In this document: one piece after another, positions 43,350 to 53,207 of the stretch
How positions within the stretch are numbered: position 1 is the first letter of the stretch
How the letters are laid out: each line of letters starts with the position of its first letter
Assembly (NCBI GenBank): GCA_019637315.1
Contig: JAHBVU010000001.1
Coordinates: 372,001-436,000, forward strand
Reading direction: 5' to 3'
Source of the DNA: Gemmatimonadales bacterium
GTDB lineage: Bacteria > Gemmatimonadota > Gemmatimonadetes > Gemmatimonadales > GWC2-71-9
Length of the DNA: 64,000 nucleotides
Position numbers and translations under genes: made by a program
Notes under the pieces: generated by a model
What the model was told of the DNA's origin: nothing
The model's database searches: none
What the model saw: the letters and a program-made list of their open reading frames with translations, nothing else

Positions 43350-44954
43350 ATGCTTCGCTGTTCCGTTCTCTTCGTCGCGGTCGCGTCCATCGCCGCTCCG
43401 CTTCTTGCGCAGGTACCCTCCGACTCAGCGGTTCACGACCCGAATCGGATCACCGCCGTGGTGATCGAGACGAGCGACGTCTACACGCAGGAACAAGCCA
43501 ATACACTGGTCGCCAGGATCCTGAACGGGTTGCACATCACGACGCGGCACGGCGTGATCCGTCGTGAGGTGCTGCTCCGTCCGGGCGAGGTCTACGATTC
43601 GGCGCGGGCGGCAGAGACCGAGCGGGGGCTCCGGGCGCTGCGGATCTTCCGCCGAGTGGCGGTCGATTCGGTCCGATCCGACTCGGGCCTGGTCCTCCGG
43701 GTTCGGACGCAGGATGCCTTCACGACGCGTTTCGAGTTCTCCATCGTCGGGTCCGACGAGAGTCGGAGTTGGGCCGTCTCGGTCAACGAACTCAATCTCC
43801 TCGGTACGGCGACTCGGGTGATGGTTCGGTACCGGCGCACCCCCGATCGCGAGGGCGTCACCACCTCGTTCCAGCGGCATCGCCTGATCGGTGGCCGAGT
43901 CGGCCTGACCGCGTTCTACGACAGGCGCAGCGACGGGCATACCGTCTACGGCGACATTGCCCAGCCCTTCTTCTCGTACTCGTCGCCGACCAGCTGGTTC
44001 GTTTCCGGCGAGCAGCGTGACGAGCGGGTGCTGCGATTTGCAGAGGGAAATCCCGACCCGGCCGCCATTCTCGAGCGCCGCTTCTGGCTGGCCCGTACCG
44101 GGGTGGGGCATGCGCTGTCCCGGTCCCCTTCCGGGTACGTCCGCCTCGGGGTGAATGCGCAGCTGAGGCGTGACGACTATGCCGCCCAGTCGCGGGTCGA
44201 TACCCTGGGGCGGAGTGTCTCCGGTGCCATCACTCCGTTTGTCCAATGGCGGGCGGCGCGCTTCCTGGTCAGCCAGGACTTCGAGGGCATCGGCCGGCAG
44301 GAGGATGTCGACCTGAGCACCGTGGTCCATTTCGGGCTCGGTCTGACCCCCGAGGCCTTCGGCTATCGGGACAATGGCGTTGTGCCCACCCTTTCCGCGT
44401 ACACCGGCTTGGGCTGGCGTCGGGGGTTTGCGAGGTTTTCCACCTCGGCGCATGCCCGGTTCACCGATGCGGGCGTAGTCGACTCCGGTGCGGTGCACCT
44501 GGCCGGCCTCGTCGTCCTGAAACCGGCCCCGCGACAGATGGCCGTCTTTCACGCGGCGAGGGGCTGGCAGAAGAATCCCATGCCCGGGGCGGAGTTCGAC
44601 CTGGGTCTGGGTCTTGGCCCTCGTGGTTTTCGGGCCCACGCGTTTTCCGGAGACCGCGCGTTTCTGATCGGGACCGAGCTCCGTTATACGGTTTTCGACG
44701 ATTTCCTCAACTCGGCCGGGCTCGGGGTTGCGGCATTTGGCGAGTATGGCGGAGCCTGGTATGGCGGCGCGCCCGTCCGGGCCGGATACTCGGTCGGGTT
44801 GGGACTTCGCTTCGGACTTACGTTTGCCAGTGATCTCTCGCCAGCCCGGCTCGATTTTGCCTACACCGGGGGTGACGGCCTTGACCGTCCGGCCTGGCGG
44901 GTGGCTTTCGGCAAGGGGTTTGTGTTCAACACAAACGGTCGGCTGGACCAGTGA
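43350..44954 (+). CDS. BamA/Omp85-like surface antigen protein
   Basis: 534 residues from ATG 43350 with a signal peptide (MLRCSVLFVAVASIAAPLLAQ, about 1-21). A POTRA-like domain covers about 30-120 (VVIETSDVYTQEQANTLVARIL, REVLLRPGEVYDSARAAETER, LRALRIFRRVAVDSV). The remainder is an amphipathic beta-barrel of 16 or so strands, rich in aromatic girdles (FVQWRAARFLVSQDFEG). With only one POTRA it is not the essential BamA. It may be a specialised outer-membrane protein assembly or lipid factor. Confidence 0.8.
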   Translation: MLRCSVLFVAVASIAAPLLAQVPSDSAVHDPNRITAVVIETSDVYTQEQANTLVARILNGLHITTRHGVIRREVLLRPGEVYDSARAAETERGLRALRIFRRVAVDSVRSDSGLVLRVRTQDAFTTRFEFSIVGSDESRSWAVSVNELNLLGTATRVMVRYRRTPDREGVTTSFQRHRLIGGRVGLTAFYDRRSDGHTVYGDIAQPFFSYSSPTSWFVSGEQRDERVLRFAEGNPDPAAILERRFWLARTGVGHALSRSPSGYVRLGVNAQLRRDDYAAQSRVDTLGRSVSGAITPFVQWRAARFLVSQDFEGIGRQEDVDLSTVVHFGLGLTPEAFGYRDNGVVPTLSAYTGLGWRRGFARFSTSAHARFTDAGVVDSGAVHLAGLVVLKPAPRQMAVFHAARGWQKNPMPGAEFDLGLGLGPRGFRAHAFSGDRAFLIGTELRYTVFDDFLNSAGLGVAAFGEYGGAWYGGAPVRAGYSVGLGLRFGLTFASDLSPARLDFAYTGGDGLDRPAWRVAFGKGFVFNTNGRLDQ

Positions 44955-44979
44955 TCGAGTTTCCCGTAGCTTCTCATTC

Positions 44980-45429
44980 ATGACCGCATCCGAACCTCCG
45001 TCCGACCCGTCGCCGGAGCCCGAAGCAAGCCCGGTGGCGGCGGGCCGCAAGCGCTGGCCGGTGGTGCTGGCGGCGGTGATTGTTGTCCCGATTCTGCTCT
45101 CGATCATTTACACGGGGTTTGTCCTGACGTGGTCGTATTCGGATGGGGAGCGATCCGGCCAGTTGTACAAGTTTTCCAGGAAGGGCTGGCTCTGTAAGAC
45201 CTGGGAGGGCGAGCTCAACATCACGCCCACGGCGGCGGCGCCCACGATCTGGCACTTCACCGTCCGTGACGAAGCGATCGTGCCCGAGATTACGGCCATG
45301 ATCGGGAGGCAGGTGGTGCTTCATTACGGAGAGCACCGTGGGGTGCCCACTCGCTGCTTCGGAGACACCAATTTTTTCGTGTACGGCATCCGGGGGGTGG
45401 CTGGAACCCCTTCTGACACCGTGCCGTAG
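44980..45429 (+). CDS. Conserved membrane-anchored small protein
   Basis: 149 residues from ATG 44980. A Pro/Glu-rich N-terminus is followed by one span (WPVVLAAVIVVPILLSIIYTG) and a periplasmic domain with the conserved-looking YSDGERSGQLYKFSRKGWLCKTWEGEL block and two Cys residues (Cys in WLCKTW and TRCFGD). I recall similar short proteins in other bacteria, sometimes mislabelled as 6-phosphogluconate dehydrogenase; no such enzyme domain is present. Function unknown. Confidence 0.75.
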   Translation: MTASEPPSDPSPEPEASPVAAGRKRWPVVLAAVIVVPILLSIIYTGFVLTWSYSDGERSGQLYKFSRKGWLCKTWEGELNITPTAAAPTIWHFTVRDEAIVPEITAMIGRQVVLHYGEHRGVPTRCFGDTNFFVYGIRGVAGTPSDTVP

Positions 45430-45490
45430 GGAGAGGATCAGAACCTTCCCTTGCCGCGATCAGGCGGCGGTGCCAGTTTTCCGAACTTCC

Positions 45491-45561
<71 letters not shown>

Positions 45562-45586
45562 CTCACCCCCAATGCGCGGGGGATTC

Positions 45587-46336
45587 ATGCAGTTCCGGAC
45601 CATCACCGTCCTGACGGTGCTGGCCACCACTGTCGGCCACGCTGCCCACCCGGTACCGGGTGCGGCTCAGCCGAGGTCTGCCTCCATCACAGGTCGTGTC
45701 GTTTCGGGCTCGGCAGAACGTCCGCTGAGCGGGGTTGGGGTCGTTCTCGTGACCGTCGAACGATCGACCACGACGGACTCCGCCGGTCGGTTTGTCTTTT
45801 CAGACCTCGACTCCGGGACCTACCGGATCGAGGCTGTCTTGGAGGGCGCCGCGCCACTGGTGGCGACCTTTACGCTTTCTCAGGGCGAACGTAAGCAGGT
45901 CGACTTCCGGATCGATGGTTCCGAGGCCCGGCCGGCGGTCGCGGTGGGCGATTCGGGAATGAGGCCGGCGGTCAGTATCCCGGTCAGCGCGTTCGAGCGT
46001 CGCCGTGCCAACGGCAACGGTCGCTACTTCGACCAGGACGATATTCAGGCCCGTCGCCCGCACCGCCTGATCGACCTGCTCCGCCAGCTGCCTGGGGTCC
46101 GGATCGATTGTCAGGCAGGCAACTGTTCGGTGCGCCTCAACAACCACCCGCGTGGTTGTGCGCCGGCAGTCTTTCTCGACGAGCAGCGGAGCGTGCTTGC
46201 TGCGCTCGACTTTACGGCACCGGCCGACGTCCTCGGCCTGGAGATATACCGTGGCCCGTCAGAGACGCCGCCCGAGTTGAACAACGATCAGGCGCGCTGT
46301 GGTGGAGCAATCGCGATTTCGACGCGAAGGGGGTAG
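45587..46336 (+). CDS. Carboxypeptidase-regulatory-like plus TonB-plug-like protein, copy 1
   Basis: 249 residues from ATG 45587 (GCGGGGGA upstream), with a signal peptide (MQFRTITVLTVLATTVGHA). Residues of about 30-115 form a CarboxypepD_reg/SusC-like beta-sandwich (SITGRVVSGSAERPLSGVGVVLVT, TTDSAGRFVFSDLDSGTYRIE). The C-terminus resembles a TonB plug (HRLIDLLRQLPGVRID, VFLDEQRS, DVLGLEIYRGPSETPPEL) with a Cys pair (DCQAGNCSVRL). No beta-barrel follows, so it cannot be a complete receptor. A second copy lies directly downstream. Confidence 0.8.
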   Translation: MQFRTITVLTVLATTVGHAAHPVPGAAQPRSASITGRVVSGSAERPLSGVGVVLVTVERSTTTDSAGRFVFSDLDSGTYRIEAVLEGAAPLVATFTLSQGERKQVDFRIDGSEARPAVAVGDSGMRPAVSIPVSAFERRRANGNGRYFDQDDIQARRPHRLIDLLRQLPGVRIDCQAGNCSVRLNNHPRGCAPAVFLDEQRSVLAALDFTAPADVLGLEIYRGPSETPPELNNDQARCGGAIAISTRRG

Positions 46337-46338
46337 GC

Positions 46339-47160
46339 ATGAAAAGCCATTTGATGATCCTCTCTTGCCTGCTGGCGGTGCCCACGATCGGTTTGGTCGA
46401 TGGGATCGAGCCGATGGTTGCGCAGTCCGGGTCGGGCACCATCAAGGGCGTGGTGATGTCCACATCGCCGCGCCGGCCGCTCGAAGGCGTACGGATTCGG
46501 TTGATCGGCACCACCTTCAACGCGGTTTCCGATTCCAAGGGCCGATTTCAGTTCCGTGACCTCGATCCTGGCAAGTATCTGATCGAAGCTGCGGCCATTG
46601 GCTTCACCACGATGAACTCCCCGCTGCTCCTGGGCGAACGCGAAACACTCGAACTCGAGTTCCTGGCCAGCTCCGAGGCGGTGCGACTGCCCGATCTGTC
46701 GGTCGCCGAGCGGGCGGAGCATGGTCCGCGCGACTGGCTGCGACGCAAGTCCGAGGGACGCGGTCGGTATATCACCAGGCAATTGCTCGAAGAGCGGCAG
46801 GTGCGCTACCTGCCGGATGCGTTGCGGATGGTTGCGGGAGTCCGGGTCGAATGCCGAGGGGCGATTTGTCAGGCGCAGATGGTGCGGTCACCGCGGGGTT
46901 GCGGGCCTGGCTACTACATCGATGGCATTCCGGCACATCCGTCGGCGCTGTGGCTCACCCCGGTCAGTGAGGTTGAAGGGATCGAGGTCTATTCGGGACC
47001 ATCGGAAACGCCTCCGGAACTGGAGACGGGCTCGACTCGGTGCGGAGCTATCGCGTTGTGGACCCGACCGCCGCCGCCGCGACGGCCCCGAGAGCCGAAG
47101 CCAGAGCCGGAGCCACGGGTGGCCGACTCGACCAACTCTGACTTCGCTGCCCGTCGCTGA
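46339..47160 (+). CDS. Carboxypeptidase-regulatory-like plus TonB-plug-like protein, copy 2
   Basis: 273 residues from ATG 46339, three bases after copy 1. Signal peptide at the N-terminus (MKSHLMILSCLLAVPTIG). Same layout as copy 1: beta-sandwich (GTIKGVVMSTSPRRPLEGVRIRLIG, SDSKGRFQFRDLDPGKYLIEA), then plug-like part (RYLPDALRMVAGVRVECRGAIC, YYIDGIP, EVEGIEVYSGPSETPPELETG) ending in a Pro/Arg-rich tail. The shared YSGPSETPPEL-type motif shows that the two arose by tandem duplication. No barrel is encoded. Confidence 0.8.
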   Translation: MKSHLMILSCLLAVPTIGLVDGIEPMVAQSGSGTIKGVVMSTSPRRPLEGVRIRLIGTTFNAVSDSKGRFQFRDLDPGKYLIEAAAIGFTTMNSPLLLGERETLELEFLASSEAVRLPDLSVAERAEHGPRDWLRRKSEGRGRYITRQLLEERQVRYLPDALRMVAGVRVECRGAICQAQMVRSPRGCGPGYYIDGIPAHPSALWLTPVSEVEGIEVYSGPSETPPELETGSTRCGAIALWTRPPPPRRPREPKPEPEPRVADSTNSDFAARR

Positions 47161-47163
47161 TCG

Positions 47164-48267
47164 TCAGCTGGCGGTGAGGGCCGCCATCTTGGTTGCGAGG
47201 CCATCGACCGCCGCCTGATAGGACGCGGCGAATTTCGCGAGCCCGTCCTCTTCCAGAAACGCCGTCACCTCCGCGAGGTTGATGCCCCGCTCGGCGAGCT
47301 GCCCGAGGCGGTCACCCGCCGTTGCGATCGCGGCATCGATCCGCACGGCGGGGTCGCCGTGATCCCGGTAGGCACTCAAGGTGTCCGGGGGGAGCGTATT
47401 GACGGTATCCTCGGCAATCAGGGCCTCGACATAGTAGACGTCGGGCAGGCGCGGATCCTTGGTGCTGGTGGAGGCCCAGAGCGGGCGCTGCCGAGTGGCG
47501 CTGTGGGCGGCGAGACGCTGCCAACGCGGGGTCGCAAGCGCGGCTTGGAACGCCTGGTACGCCAACGCGGCGTTCGCGATCGCGATGGTGCTGCGGAGTC
47601 CCTCGGCCTTGCTCTGCTGATCGAGCAGATTGTCGATTCGGCTGTCGACGCGGCTCACGAAGAAGCTGGCCACCGAGGCAAGTTTGTTGATCGCGAGCCC
47701 GGCCCCGATCCGGGTTTCCAGGCCGGTCAGGTAGGCGTCGATGACGGCCTGATAGCGTTCGACCGAAAACAGCAGCGTGATGTTGACGTTGATCCCGGCA
47801 GCTATGCACTCCGTGATGGCCGGCAGACACGCCACGGTGCCGGGGATCTTGATCATTGCATTCGGCCGATCGAGCGCGGTCCAGAGGCGTTTGGCTTCCG
47901 CGACCGTCCCCGCCGCATCCTGCGCCAGCGCAGGTGACACTTCCAGCGAGACCAGACCGTCGCGCCCCTCGGTGCTCAGGTAGACCGGGAGGAACGCATC
48001 ACAGGCGGCTCGGACGTCGGCCACGGCCAGCGATTCGAACACCGCGTCCGGGGTGAGCCCCTCGGCCATGAACCGTCGGACGTCGGCGTCATAGTCCTGA
48101 CTGCCCGAAATGGCCTTTTCGAAAATGGTCGGGTTCGACGTCATGCCCAGCAGGCCATCGTCGGCGATCAGGGCGGCAAGCGTACCGCTCGCAATCAGCT
48201 CGCGCGTGATGAAGTCGTACCAGGGGCTCTGGCCCAGCTGACCCAGGCGAACGAGTGGATTGGTCAT
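47164..48267 (-). CDS. tal: Transaldolase
   Basis: 367 residues. The catalytic Lys lies in NAMIKIPGT, and the family segments [42 protein letters not shown] and [10 protein letters not shown] are all present. Reaction: transfer of a dihydroxyacetone unit from sedoheptulose 7-phosphate to glyceraldehyde 3-phosphate in the pentose phosphate pathway. The length is of the long TalB/Tal type. Its ATG overlaps the transketolase stop (ATGA), so both are made from one message. Confidence 0.96.
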   Translation of the reverse strand: MTNPLVRLGQLGQSPWYDFITRELIASGTLAALIADDGLLGMTSNPTIFEKAISGSQDYDADVRRFMAEGLTPDAVFESLAVADVRAACDAFLPVYLSTEGRDGLVSLEVSPALAQDAAGTVAEAKRLWTALDRPNAMIKIPGTVACLPAITECIAAGINVNITLLFSVERYQAVIDAYLTGLETRIGAGLAINKLASVASFFVSRVDSRIDNLLDQQSKAEGLRSTIAIANAALAYQAFQAALATPRWQRLAAHSATRQRPLWASTSTKDPRLPDVYYVEALIAEDTVNTLPPDTLSAYRDHGDPAVRIDAAIATAGDRLGQLAERGINLAEVTAFLEEDGLAKFAASYQAAVDGLATKMAALTAS

Positions 48268-50276
48268 GACGCTCTCCGCTGATGAACCCGGCGAACGGCA
48301 GCGACAACGCGTTCCCGGGTGAATCCGAACTCTTCGAACAGGCGCTCGCCAGGCGCCGATGCCCCGAAGTGGTCGATCCCGATCGATTCGCCACTGTCCC
48401 CGACCCAGGCGAGCCAGCCGAAGGTAGTCGCGGCCTCGATCGAAACCCGGGCCTTGATCGAGGGGGGCAGGATCTGATTGCGGTACTCCGCCGACTGGGC
48501 CTTGAAGAGCTCCCAGCTCGGTAGCGAGACGAGTCGGGTTGGCACACCGCTGTCGGCCAGGTCACGGGCGGCCTTGAGCGCGACGCCTACTTCGGAGCCG
48601 GTTGCGAGCAGAATCGCTTCTGGCGGCGTGGAGGGCTCGAAGAGAACGTAGCCGCCCATGTGCAGGCCAGCTGCGCTCGCGGCCGAGTGGTCGACGGCGT
48701 CCACCTTCTGCCGTGACAGGATCAGCGCAGTCGGGCCATCGACACGCGCAATGGCCGCCCGCCAGGCCTCAGCGGTCTCGGCCGCGCTGCCGGGCCGCAG
48801 GACCACGAGGTTGGGGATGCTTCGCAGCATGGCCAGGTGCTCGATCGGCTGGTGCGTCGGTCCGTCTTCGCCGACGCCAATCGAGTCGTGGGTCAGGATG
48901 TAGATCGCCGGCAGCCCCATCAGGGCGGCCAGACGGATGGCCGGCTTCACGTAGTCGGCGAAGACGAGGAAGGTGCTGCCGAAGGGGCGGATCCCGCCGT
49001 GGGCGGCCATCCCGTTCATGGCGGCGCCCATGGCGTGTTCGCGAATGCCCCAGGCCACCATCTGCCCGGGCCGTCCCGCTTGAAACAGGCTGGCGCCTTT
49101 GATGTCGGTGCCCGTGCTGCCCGCGAGGTCAGCGGACCCGCCGACGAGATTCGGCATCACTTGCGCGATGGCGTTGAGCGCGGCGGCCGAGGCCTGCCGG
49201 GTGGCGAGGGCGTCCGAGGCACCGTACTTGGGCAGGATCGCTGCCAAGTCGACCGTGACAGTGCCCGACAACCATTGGGTCAGCTCTGCGGCGAGGCCTG
49301 GATGAGCTGCCGCGTACCGGGCCCAGGCTGCGTTCCACTCGGCCAATCGGGCCTCGCCCCGGGCTCGGCATTCCGCCCAGTGGGTCCGCGCCTCAGCCGG
49401 CACATGGAAGGGCTCCTCGGGCCAGCCGAGAATGGCCTTCGTCGCGGCGATCTCGTCCTTGCCGAGGGGGGCGCCGTGTGAGGCGGCGGTGTTGCGCTTG
49501 GTCGGGGCCGGGTCGGCAATCACGGTGCGCAGCACGACGAGACAGGGCTTGTCCGACGGTGCGGCGGCCTCGGTCAGCGCCGCATCGATGGCGCCGAGAT
49601 CGTTGCCATCGGCAACGGTCAGGACTCGCCAGCCGTAGGCCTCGAAGCGACGCTGAACGTCCTCGGAAAACGATCGGTCGGTCGAACCGTCGATGGTGAT
49701 CCGGTTGTCGTCGTAAATAACGGTCAGTTTGCCCAGAGCGAGGTGGCCGGCGAGGGAGGCCGCTTCGGCGGCGACGCCCTCCATCAGGTCGCCGTCGCTG
49801 GCCAGAACCCAGGTCCGGTGATCGACGATGCTATGGCCCGGCTGGTTGAACCGGCTGGCGAGGAATCGCTCGGCCATCGCCATGCCGACGGCGTTGCCGA
49901 TGCCCTGGCCGAGCGGGCCGGTGGTCGTCTCGACGCCCGGGGTGTGCCCTCGCTCCGGATGTCCGGGGGTGCGCGAGTTCCACTGCCGGAAATTACGGAT
50001 CTCCTCGAGCGGGAGATCGTAGCCCGAAAGGTGGAGCAGCGAGTAGAGCAGCATCGACGCGTGGCCGCAGGACAGGACGAAGCGGTCGCGATCGGCCCAG
50101 TCCGGTGCACCGGGTGCATGGCGGAGATGGCGATGCCAGAGCACATAGGCCACCGGGGCGAGTGCCATCGGGGTGCCGGGATGTCCCGACTTGGCCTGCT
50201 CGACGGCTTCCATCGAGAGGACCCGGATCGCGTTGATGGCGGACCAGGCGGCGGCGCTGGTCAGATCGAGTGACAT
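48264..50276 (-). CDS. tkt: Transketolase
   Basis: 670 residues from ATG 50276; an in-frame TTG at 50303 would add nine residues. Thiamine diphosphate binding motif [22 protein letters not shown] with the N/D ends (ASDGDLMEG and [10 protein letters not shown]), the substrate His residues ([26 protein letters not shown]) and the pyrimidine-domain segment ([36 protein letters not shown]; quoted in parts). Reaction: two-carbon ketol transfer in the pentose phosphate pathway. It sits upstream of tal in one operon. Confidence 0.96.
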   Translation of the reverse strand: MSLDLTSAAAWSAINAIRVLSMEAVEQAKSGHPGTPMALAPVAYVLWHRHLRHAPGAPDWADRDRFVLSCGHASMLLYSLLHLSGYDLPLEEIRNFRQWNSRTPGHPERGHTPGVETTTGPLGQGIGNAVGMAMAERFLASRFNQPGHSIVDHRTWVLASDGDLMEGVAAEAASLAGHLALGKLTVIYDDNRITIDGSTDRSFSEDVQRRFEAYGWRVLTVADGNDLGAIDAALTEAAAPSDKPCLVVLRTVIADPAPTKRNTAASHGAPLGKDEIAATKAILGWPEEPFHVPAEARTHWAECRARGEARLAEWNAAWARYAAAHPGLAAELTQWLSGTVTVDLAAILPKYGASDALATRQASAAALNAIAQVMPNLVGGSADLAGSTGTDIKGASLFQAGRPGQMVAWGIREHAMGAAMNGMAAHGGIRPFGSTFLVFADYVKPAIRLAALMGLPAIYILTHDSIGVGEDGPTHQPIEHLAMLRSIPNLVVLRPGSAAETAEAWRAAIARVDGPTALILSRQKVDAVDHSAASAAGLHMGGYVLFEPSTPPEAILLATGSEVGVALKAARDLADSGVPTRLVSLPSWELFKAQSAEYRNQILPPSIKARVSIEAATTFGWLAWVGDSGESIGIDHFGASAPGERLFEEFGFTRERVVAAVRRVHQRRAS

Positions 50277-50465
50277 GGCAGGGGACGGGGCGGAGGCCGA
50301 CAAGCGCGCTCCTCCTCTATCGAAGCGGAAGGTCGATGGTGACGGATCGCGTCAATATAATCGTCCCGCCCTCCGGACTTCGGGACGAATCTGCGTGCCT
50401 GGATCGGGTGACTGGTCGGGCCCCGCAAGTCCCGGAACAGGGCAAACTTGTTATCTTTGCGGTCT

Positions 50466-50864
50466 GTGCCGAATACCAATCGTCGCCGCCGGGGTGGTCC
50501 CGCCCCCAGTGCGGCTCGCAGCTCGGAAACCCTTCGCCGTACCGGCAGCAAATCGTATCAGGCCCACCGGGACGTCCTGATGAGCCGGTTTGGGCCGGTC
50601 TGCGCCTATTGCGGCGAGACCTTCGCCCCCGAAGAAATCACGCTGGACCATGTGCAGCCGCGTAAGGGCAAGGTCGCCTACGACCGCTCCGACAACCTCG
50701 TGCTTGCCTGCAAGAGCTGCAACGCGGCCAAGGCCGATATGCCTTTTCTTGGCTTTCTGCTCGCGCGTCGTTCGCGGGGGGTGTTCCTGCTGCATTACGG
50801 GGAGCACTTGTCCGACGGCATCCGGCAGACCGTGCGGGACCTGGTCGAAAAACCGATCCTTTAG
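50466..50864 (+). CDS. HNH endonuclease, possibly leaderless
   Basis: 132 residues from GTG 50466. TATCTT at 50452-50457 stands eight bases upstream with no ribosome site, which suggests a leaderless start; TTG 50448 is an in-frame alternative but would overlap the -10. The HNH core shows CAYCGETFAPEEITLDHVQPRKGKVAYDRSDN and VLACKSCNAAKAD, with the two CxxC zinc knuckles and the DH of the active site. It may be a housekeeping nuclease unrelated to the biosynthetic cluster. Its stop overlaps the end of the PPTase gene by four bases tail to tail. Confidence 0.85.
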   Translation: MPNTNRRRRGGPAPSAARSSETLRRTGSKSYQAHRDVLMSRFGPVCAYCGETFAPEEITLDHVQPRKGKVAYDRSDNLVLACKSCNAAKADMPFLGFLLARRSRGVFLLHYGEHLSDGIRQTVRDLVEKPIL

Positions 50865-51589
50865 GAATCTGGCAGCGGGGGCAGCTCTCCGGTCGGGTGA
50901 GTGCGCACGGACCAGGCCGGGTCGGTGCGCGCCACGGCTGCTGCGTAGCCATCCGGCGCCTCGAGCCAGGCGCCGTGCACCGGCGAGGTTCCCTCGCGGG
51001 TCACGATGGTGAACCGGCGGTCCGGGTCGGCCTCATCGAAGGCGACCGAGAAAGCTTCGAGCGGAATCGACAGTCCTCCCCCCATGGTCTTGATGTAGGC
51101 TTCCTTGGCAACCCAATACCTGTAGAACAGCGTCCGGTGCAGCGCCGGCGCGGCATCCGCCAGGCGCTGCCGTTCGCTTGGTGAGAAGACGGTTTCGGCC
51201 AGCTCCAGCAGGTCGAAGTGGTCGTGCCCGTGTTCGATGTCGACGCCGACCTCATGGTCGAGGGTCAGGGCAATCAGCACCAGCGAGCCCGAGTGCGACA
51301 AGTTGAATCGGATTCGGCTCTCGTGGCTTGGCGCCAGTGTCGGCTTGCCGTGGGGGCCTTCGAGGATCTCGACCAGCTCGGTGGCAATGCCCAGGTAGCC
51401 ACCAAGCAGGTGACGGAGGGTGCCCCTGCCGGTGAGGTAGGTCGAACGGTCCTTCTCAAAAACGAATCGGGCCGCCCGCTTCCGTTCCGCGGTGCTCAGC
51501 GCCGCCTGCAGGGTCGCGGGGACGGAGGCCGGAACCTGAATCAGCCACACGTCGACGCGGTCAGGGCTGAGCTGCGGCTCGTGCTTCAC
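50861..51589 (-). CDS. Sfp-type 4'-phosphopantetheinyl transferase
   Basis: 242 residues from GTG 51589, overlapping the end of the ABC gene by 29 bases; a TTG at 51619 is a longer option. Family motifs: RGTLRHLLGGYLG, FNLSHSGSLVLIAL, the magnesium motif VGVDIEHG and the WVAKEAYIKTMGGGLSIPLEAF block. Reaction: transfers phosphopantetheine from CoA to the conserved Ser of carrier proteins. In this cluster the targets would be the NRPS PCP and PKS ACP. The coupled order NRPS-ABC-PPTase supports this role. Confidence 0.93.
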   Translation of the reverse strand: MKHEPQLSPDRVDVWLIQVPASVPATLQAALSTAERKRAARFVFEKDRSTYLTGRGTLRHLLGGYLGIATELVEILEGPHGKPTLAPSHESRIRFNLSHSGSLVLIALTLDHEVGVDIEHGHDHFDLLELAETVFSPSERQRLADAAPALHRTLFYRYWVAKEAYIKTMGGGLSIPLEAFSVAFDEADPDRRFTIVTREGTSPVHGAWLEAPDGYAAAVARTDPAWSVRTHPTGELPPLPDS

Positions 51590-53207
51590 GATGCTCGCTT
51601 GGTCGCCAGTCGTCCACAATCTGGCCGTAGTCCAGCTTGATGACCCGGTCGCCCAGGTGAAAGTACCGGTCGTCGTGTGTGATCACGACGACGGTCTTTC
51701 CGCGCGCCTTGAGTTCGGGCAGCAGTCGCGCGTAGAAGATCTCACGGTAACCGGGATCCTGATCGGCGGCCCACTCGTCGAAGACGTAGATCGGTCGGTC
51801 TTCGAGGTAAGCTGCCATCAGGGCCAGCCGGCGCTTCTGGCCCTGCGAAAGTGCGGTGGTCGAGAGTACGCCGTCCTGAACGGTGACCTTGTCCTGAAGT
51901 CCCAGGAGGGCAAGGTAGTCTCGTGCGCGGCTGTCGACATCAGCGCCGGCCAGGCCGGTGACGTCTCCGAAGAGGTGGAAATCCGAAAAGACAGCGGCAA
52001 AGTGCTCGCGGTAGCTCTCTCGATTGGCTCCCGTAACCTCGTGCTCGTTGATTCGGATGGTGCCTTGCTGCGGCGGGTACAATCCCGTGAGCAGCTTGAC
52101 GAAGGTGGATTTGCCGCTGCCGTTGCCTCCAATGATGAAAACCATCTCGCCGGGGTGGAGTGAGAGGTCGATCGGCCCGATCGCAAAGCCGCCGTTGCTG
52201 CTGCCGTCACGGTAGCTGAACGAGACATTGCGCAGGTCGATAGTGGCGCCGTGGGTCGTTCCGCTGGGTATCGGGGCGTCTTCTGCCACCTGTTCGAGCG
52301 ACAACCCCAGTTCGTCGATACGCGCAAGGGCGGTCTGTCCGCGATGAAAGACCGGGAGCGCGCTAAGCATGGCCCAGACCGGCCCCATGGCGTAGAGTGC
52401 CACAAAAGCGAAGCCTGTCAGTGAGCGGGTCGACGTTTCGAACACTGCCGGCAGGCCGAACAGCATGATACCCATGATCAGGAAGAACATGCTCTGGGTC
52501 CAGCCGTCTGCCGCGAGGTAGTGACGTGCTGCGTCCAGGTTGAGATTCTTGAGGCGTTCGGTTGCGGCGGGAACCTGGCTGGCGAGGAGGTGGTCGCGTC
52601 GGGCCCGGTTCATCTTGAGCTCCTTGATGCCCTCCGTGATGGTGCGGTAATGCCGGAAGAGCACATCCCGTTCGCGTCGCGCGGCGGTGATCGGTCCGGA
52701 CGCGCGCCGCATCAGGACTCGGTAGCCAAGGGCGCCGAGCGCTCCGAACACCACGAGGGCCAGGGCGGAAGGCCAGGAGAGCACCGCGAGATAGAGCGTG
52801 CACCCCAGCAGGACGGCGGCGTTGGTAATCACCGTCGGGATTGCCTGCACGGCGGCCGACAGGGTTCCGACGTCGTCCGTCAGGGTGGTCATGATGCGGG
52901 GCGCCCCGATCCGCTCGAGGGTTCGAAAGGGCGTTTCGATCACGCGACTGCTGAGCCGGTTGCAGAGGCGCAGAATCGCTTCCTGGGCATACGTGACCAG
53001 GTTCCATTGTGCGATCAGGTTGGTTGCGACCCGGGCTATCGCCACTGCAATGAAGCCCAGGATGATGAGCATGGGCCGGGTGGTGTGGAGGGCGGCGTTG
53101 ACCAGTGCGACGAATCCCGCGCTGGCGAGACCTCCGACGACGCCGGCCAGGATGACGGTGATGATGCCCTGGCGGCCGGTCCGGAAGAGAAAGCGGAACA
53201 GGTTCAT
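51561..53207 (-). CDS. Cyclic-peptide-type ABC exporter (fused permease and ATPase)
   Basis: 548 residues. Six spans fill about 1-290 (for example GIITVILAGVVGGLASAGFVALV, MLIILGFIAVAIARVATNLI and LVVFGALGALGYRVLM). The ATPase domain has Walker A IIGGNGSGKSTF, signature ALSQGQKRRLALMAAYL and Walker B PIYVFDEWAADQDP. This DEWAADQDP type is typical of SyrD/PvdE-like exporters of non-ribosomal peptides. Start ATG 53207 overlaps the NRPS stop. It likely moves the cluster's product, or a precursor, out of the cytoplasm. Confidence 0.92.
   Translation of the reverse strand: MNLFRFLFRTGRQGIITVILAGVVGGLASAGFVALVNAALHTTRPMLIILGFIAVAIARVATNLIAQWNLVTYAQEAILRLCNRLSSRVIETPFRTLERIGAPRIMTTLTDDVGTLSAAVQAIPTVITNAAVLLGCTLYLAVLSWPSALALVVFGALGALGYRVLMRRASGPITAARRERDVLFRHYRTITEGIKELKMNRARRDHLLASQVPAATERLKNLNLDAARHYLAADGWTQSMFFLIMGIMLFGLPAVFETSTRSLTGFAFVALYAMGPVWAMLSALPVFHRGQTALARIDELGLSLEQVAEDAPIPSGTTHGATIDLRNVSFSYRDGSSNGGFAIGPIDLSLHPGEMVFIIGGNGSGKSTFVKLLTGLYPPQQGTIRINEHEVTGANRESYREHFAAVFSDFHLFGDVTGLAGADVDSRARDYLALLGLQDKVTVQDGVLSTTALSQGQKRRLALMAAYLEDRPIYVFDEWAADQDPGYREIFYARLLPELKARGKTVVVITHDDRYFHLGDRVIKLDYGQIVDDWRPSEHREARAAAQP

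Noticed and set aside
44980-45429. 6-phosphogluconate dehydrogenase
   Set aside because: This name is attached to similar short proteins in some annotations as far as I recall, but the protein is 149 residues with a membrane span and no NADP-binding fold.
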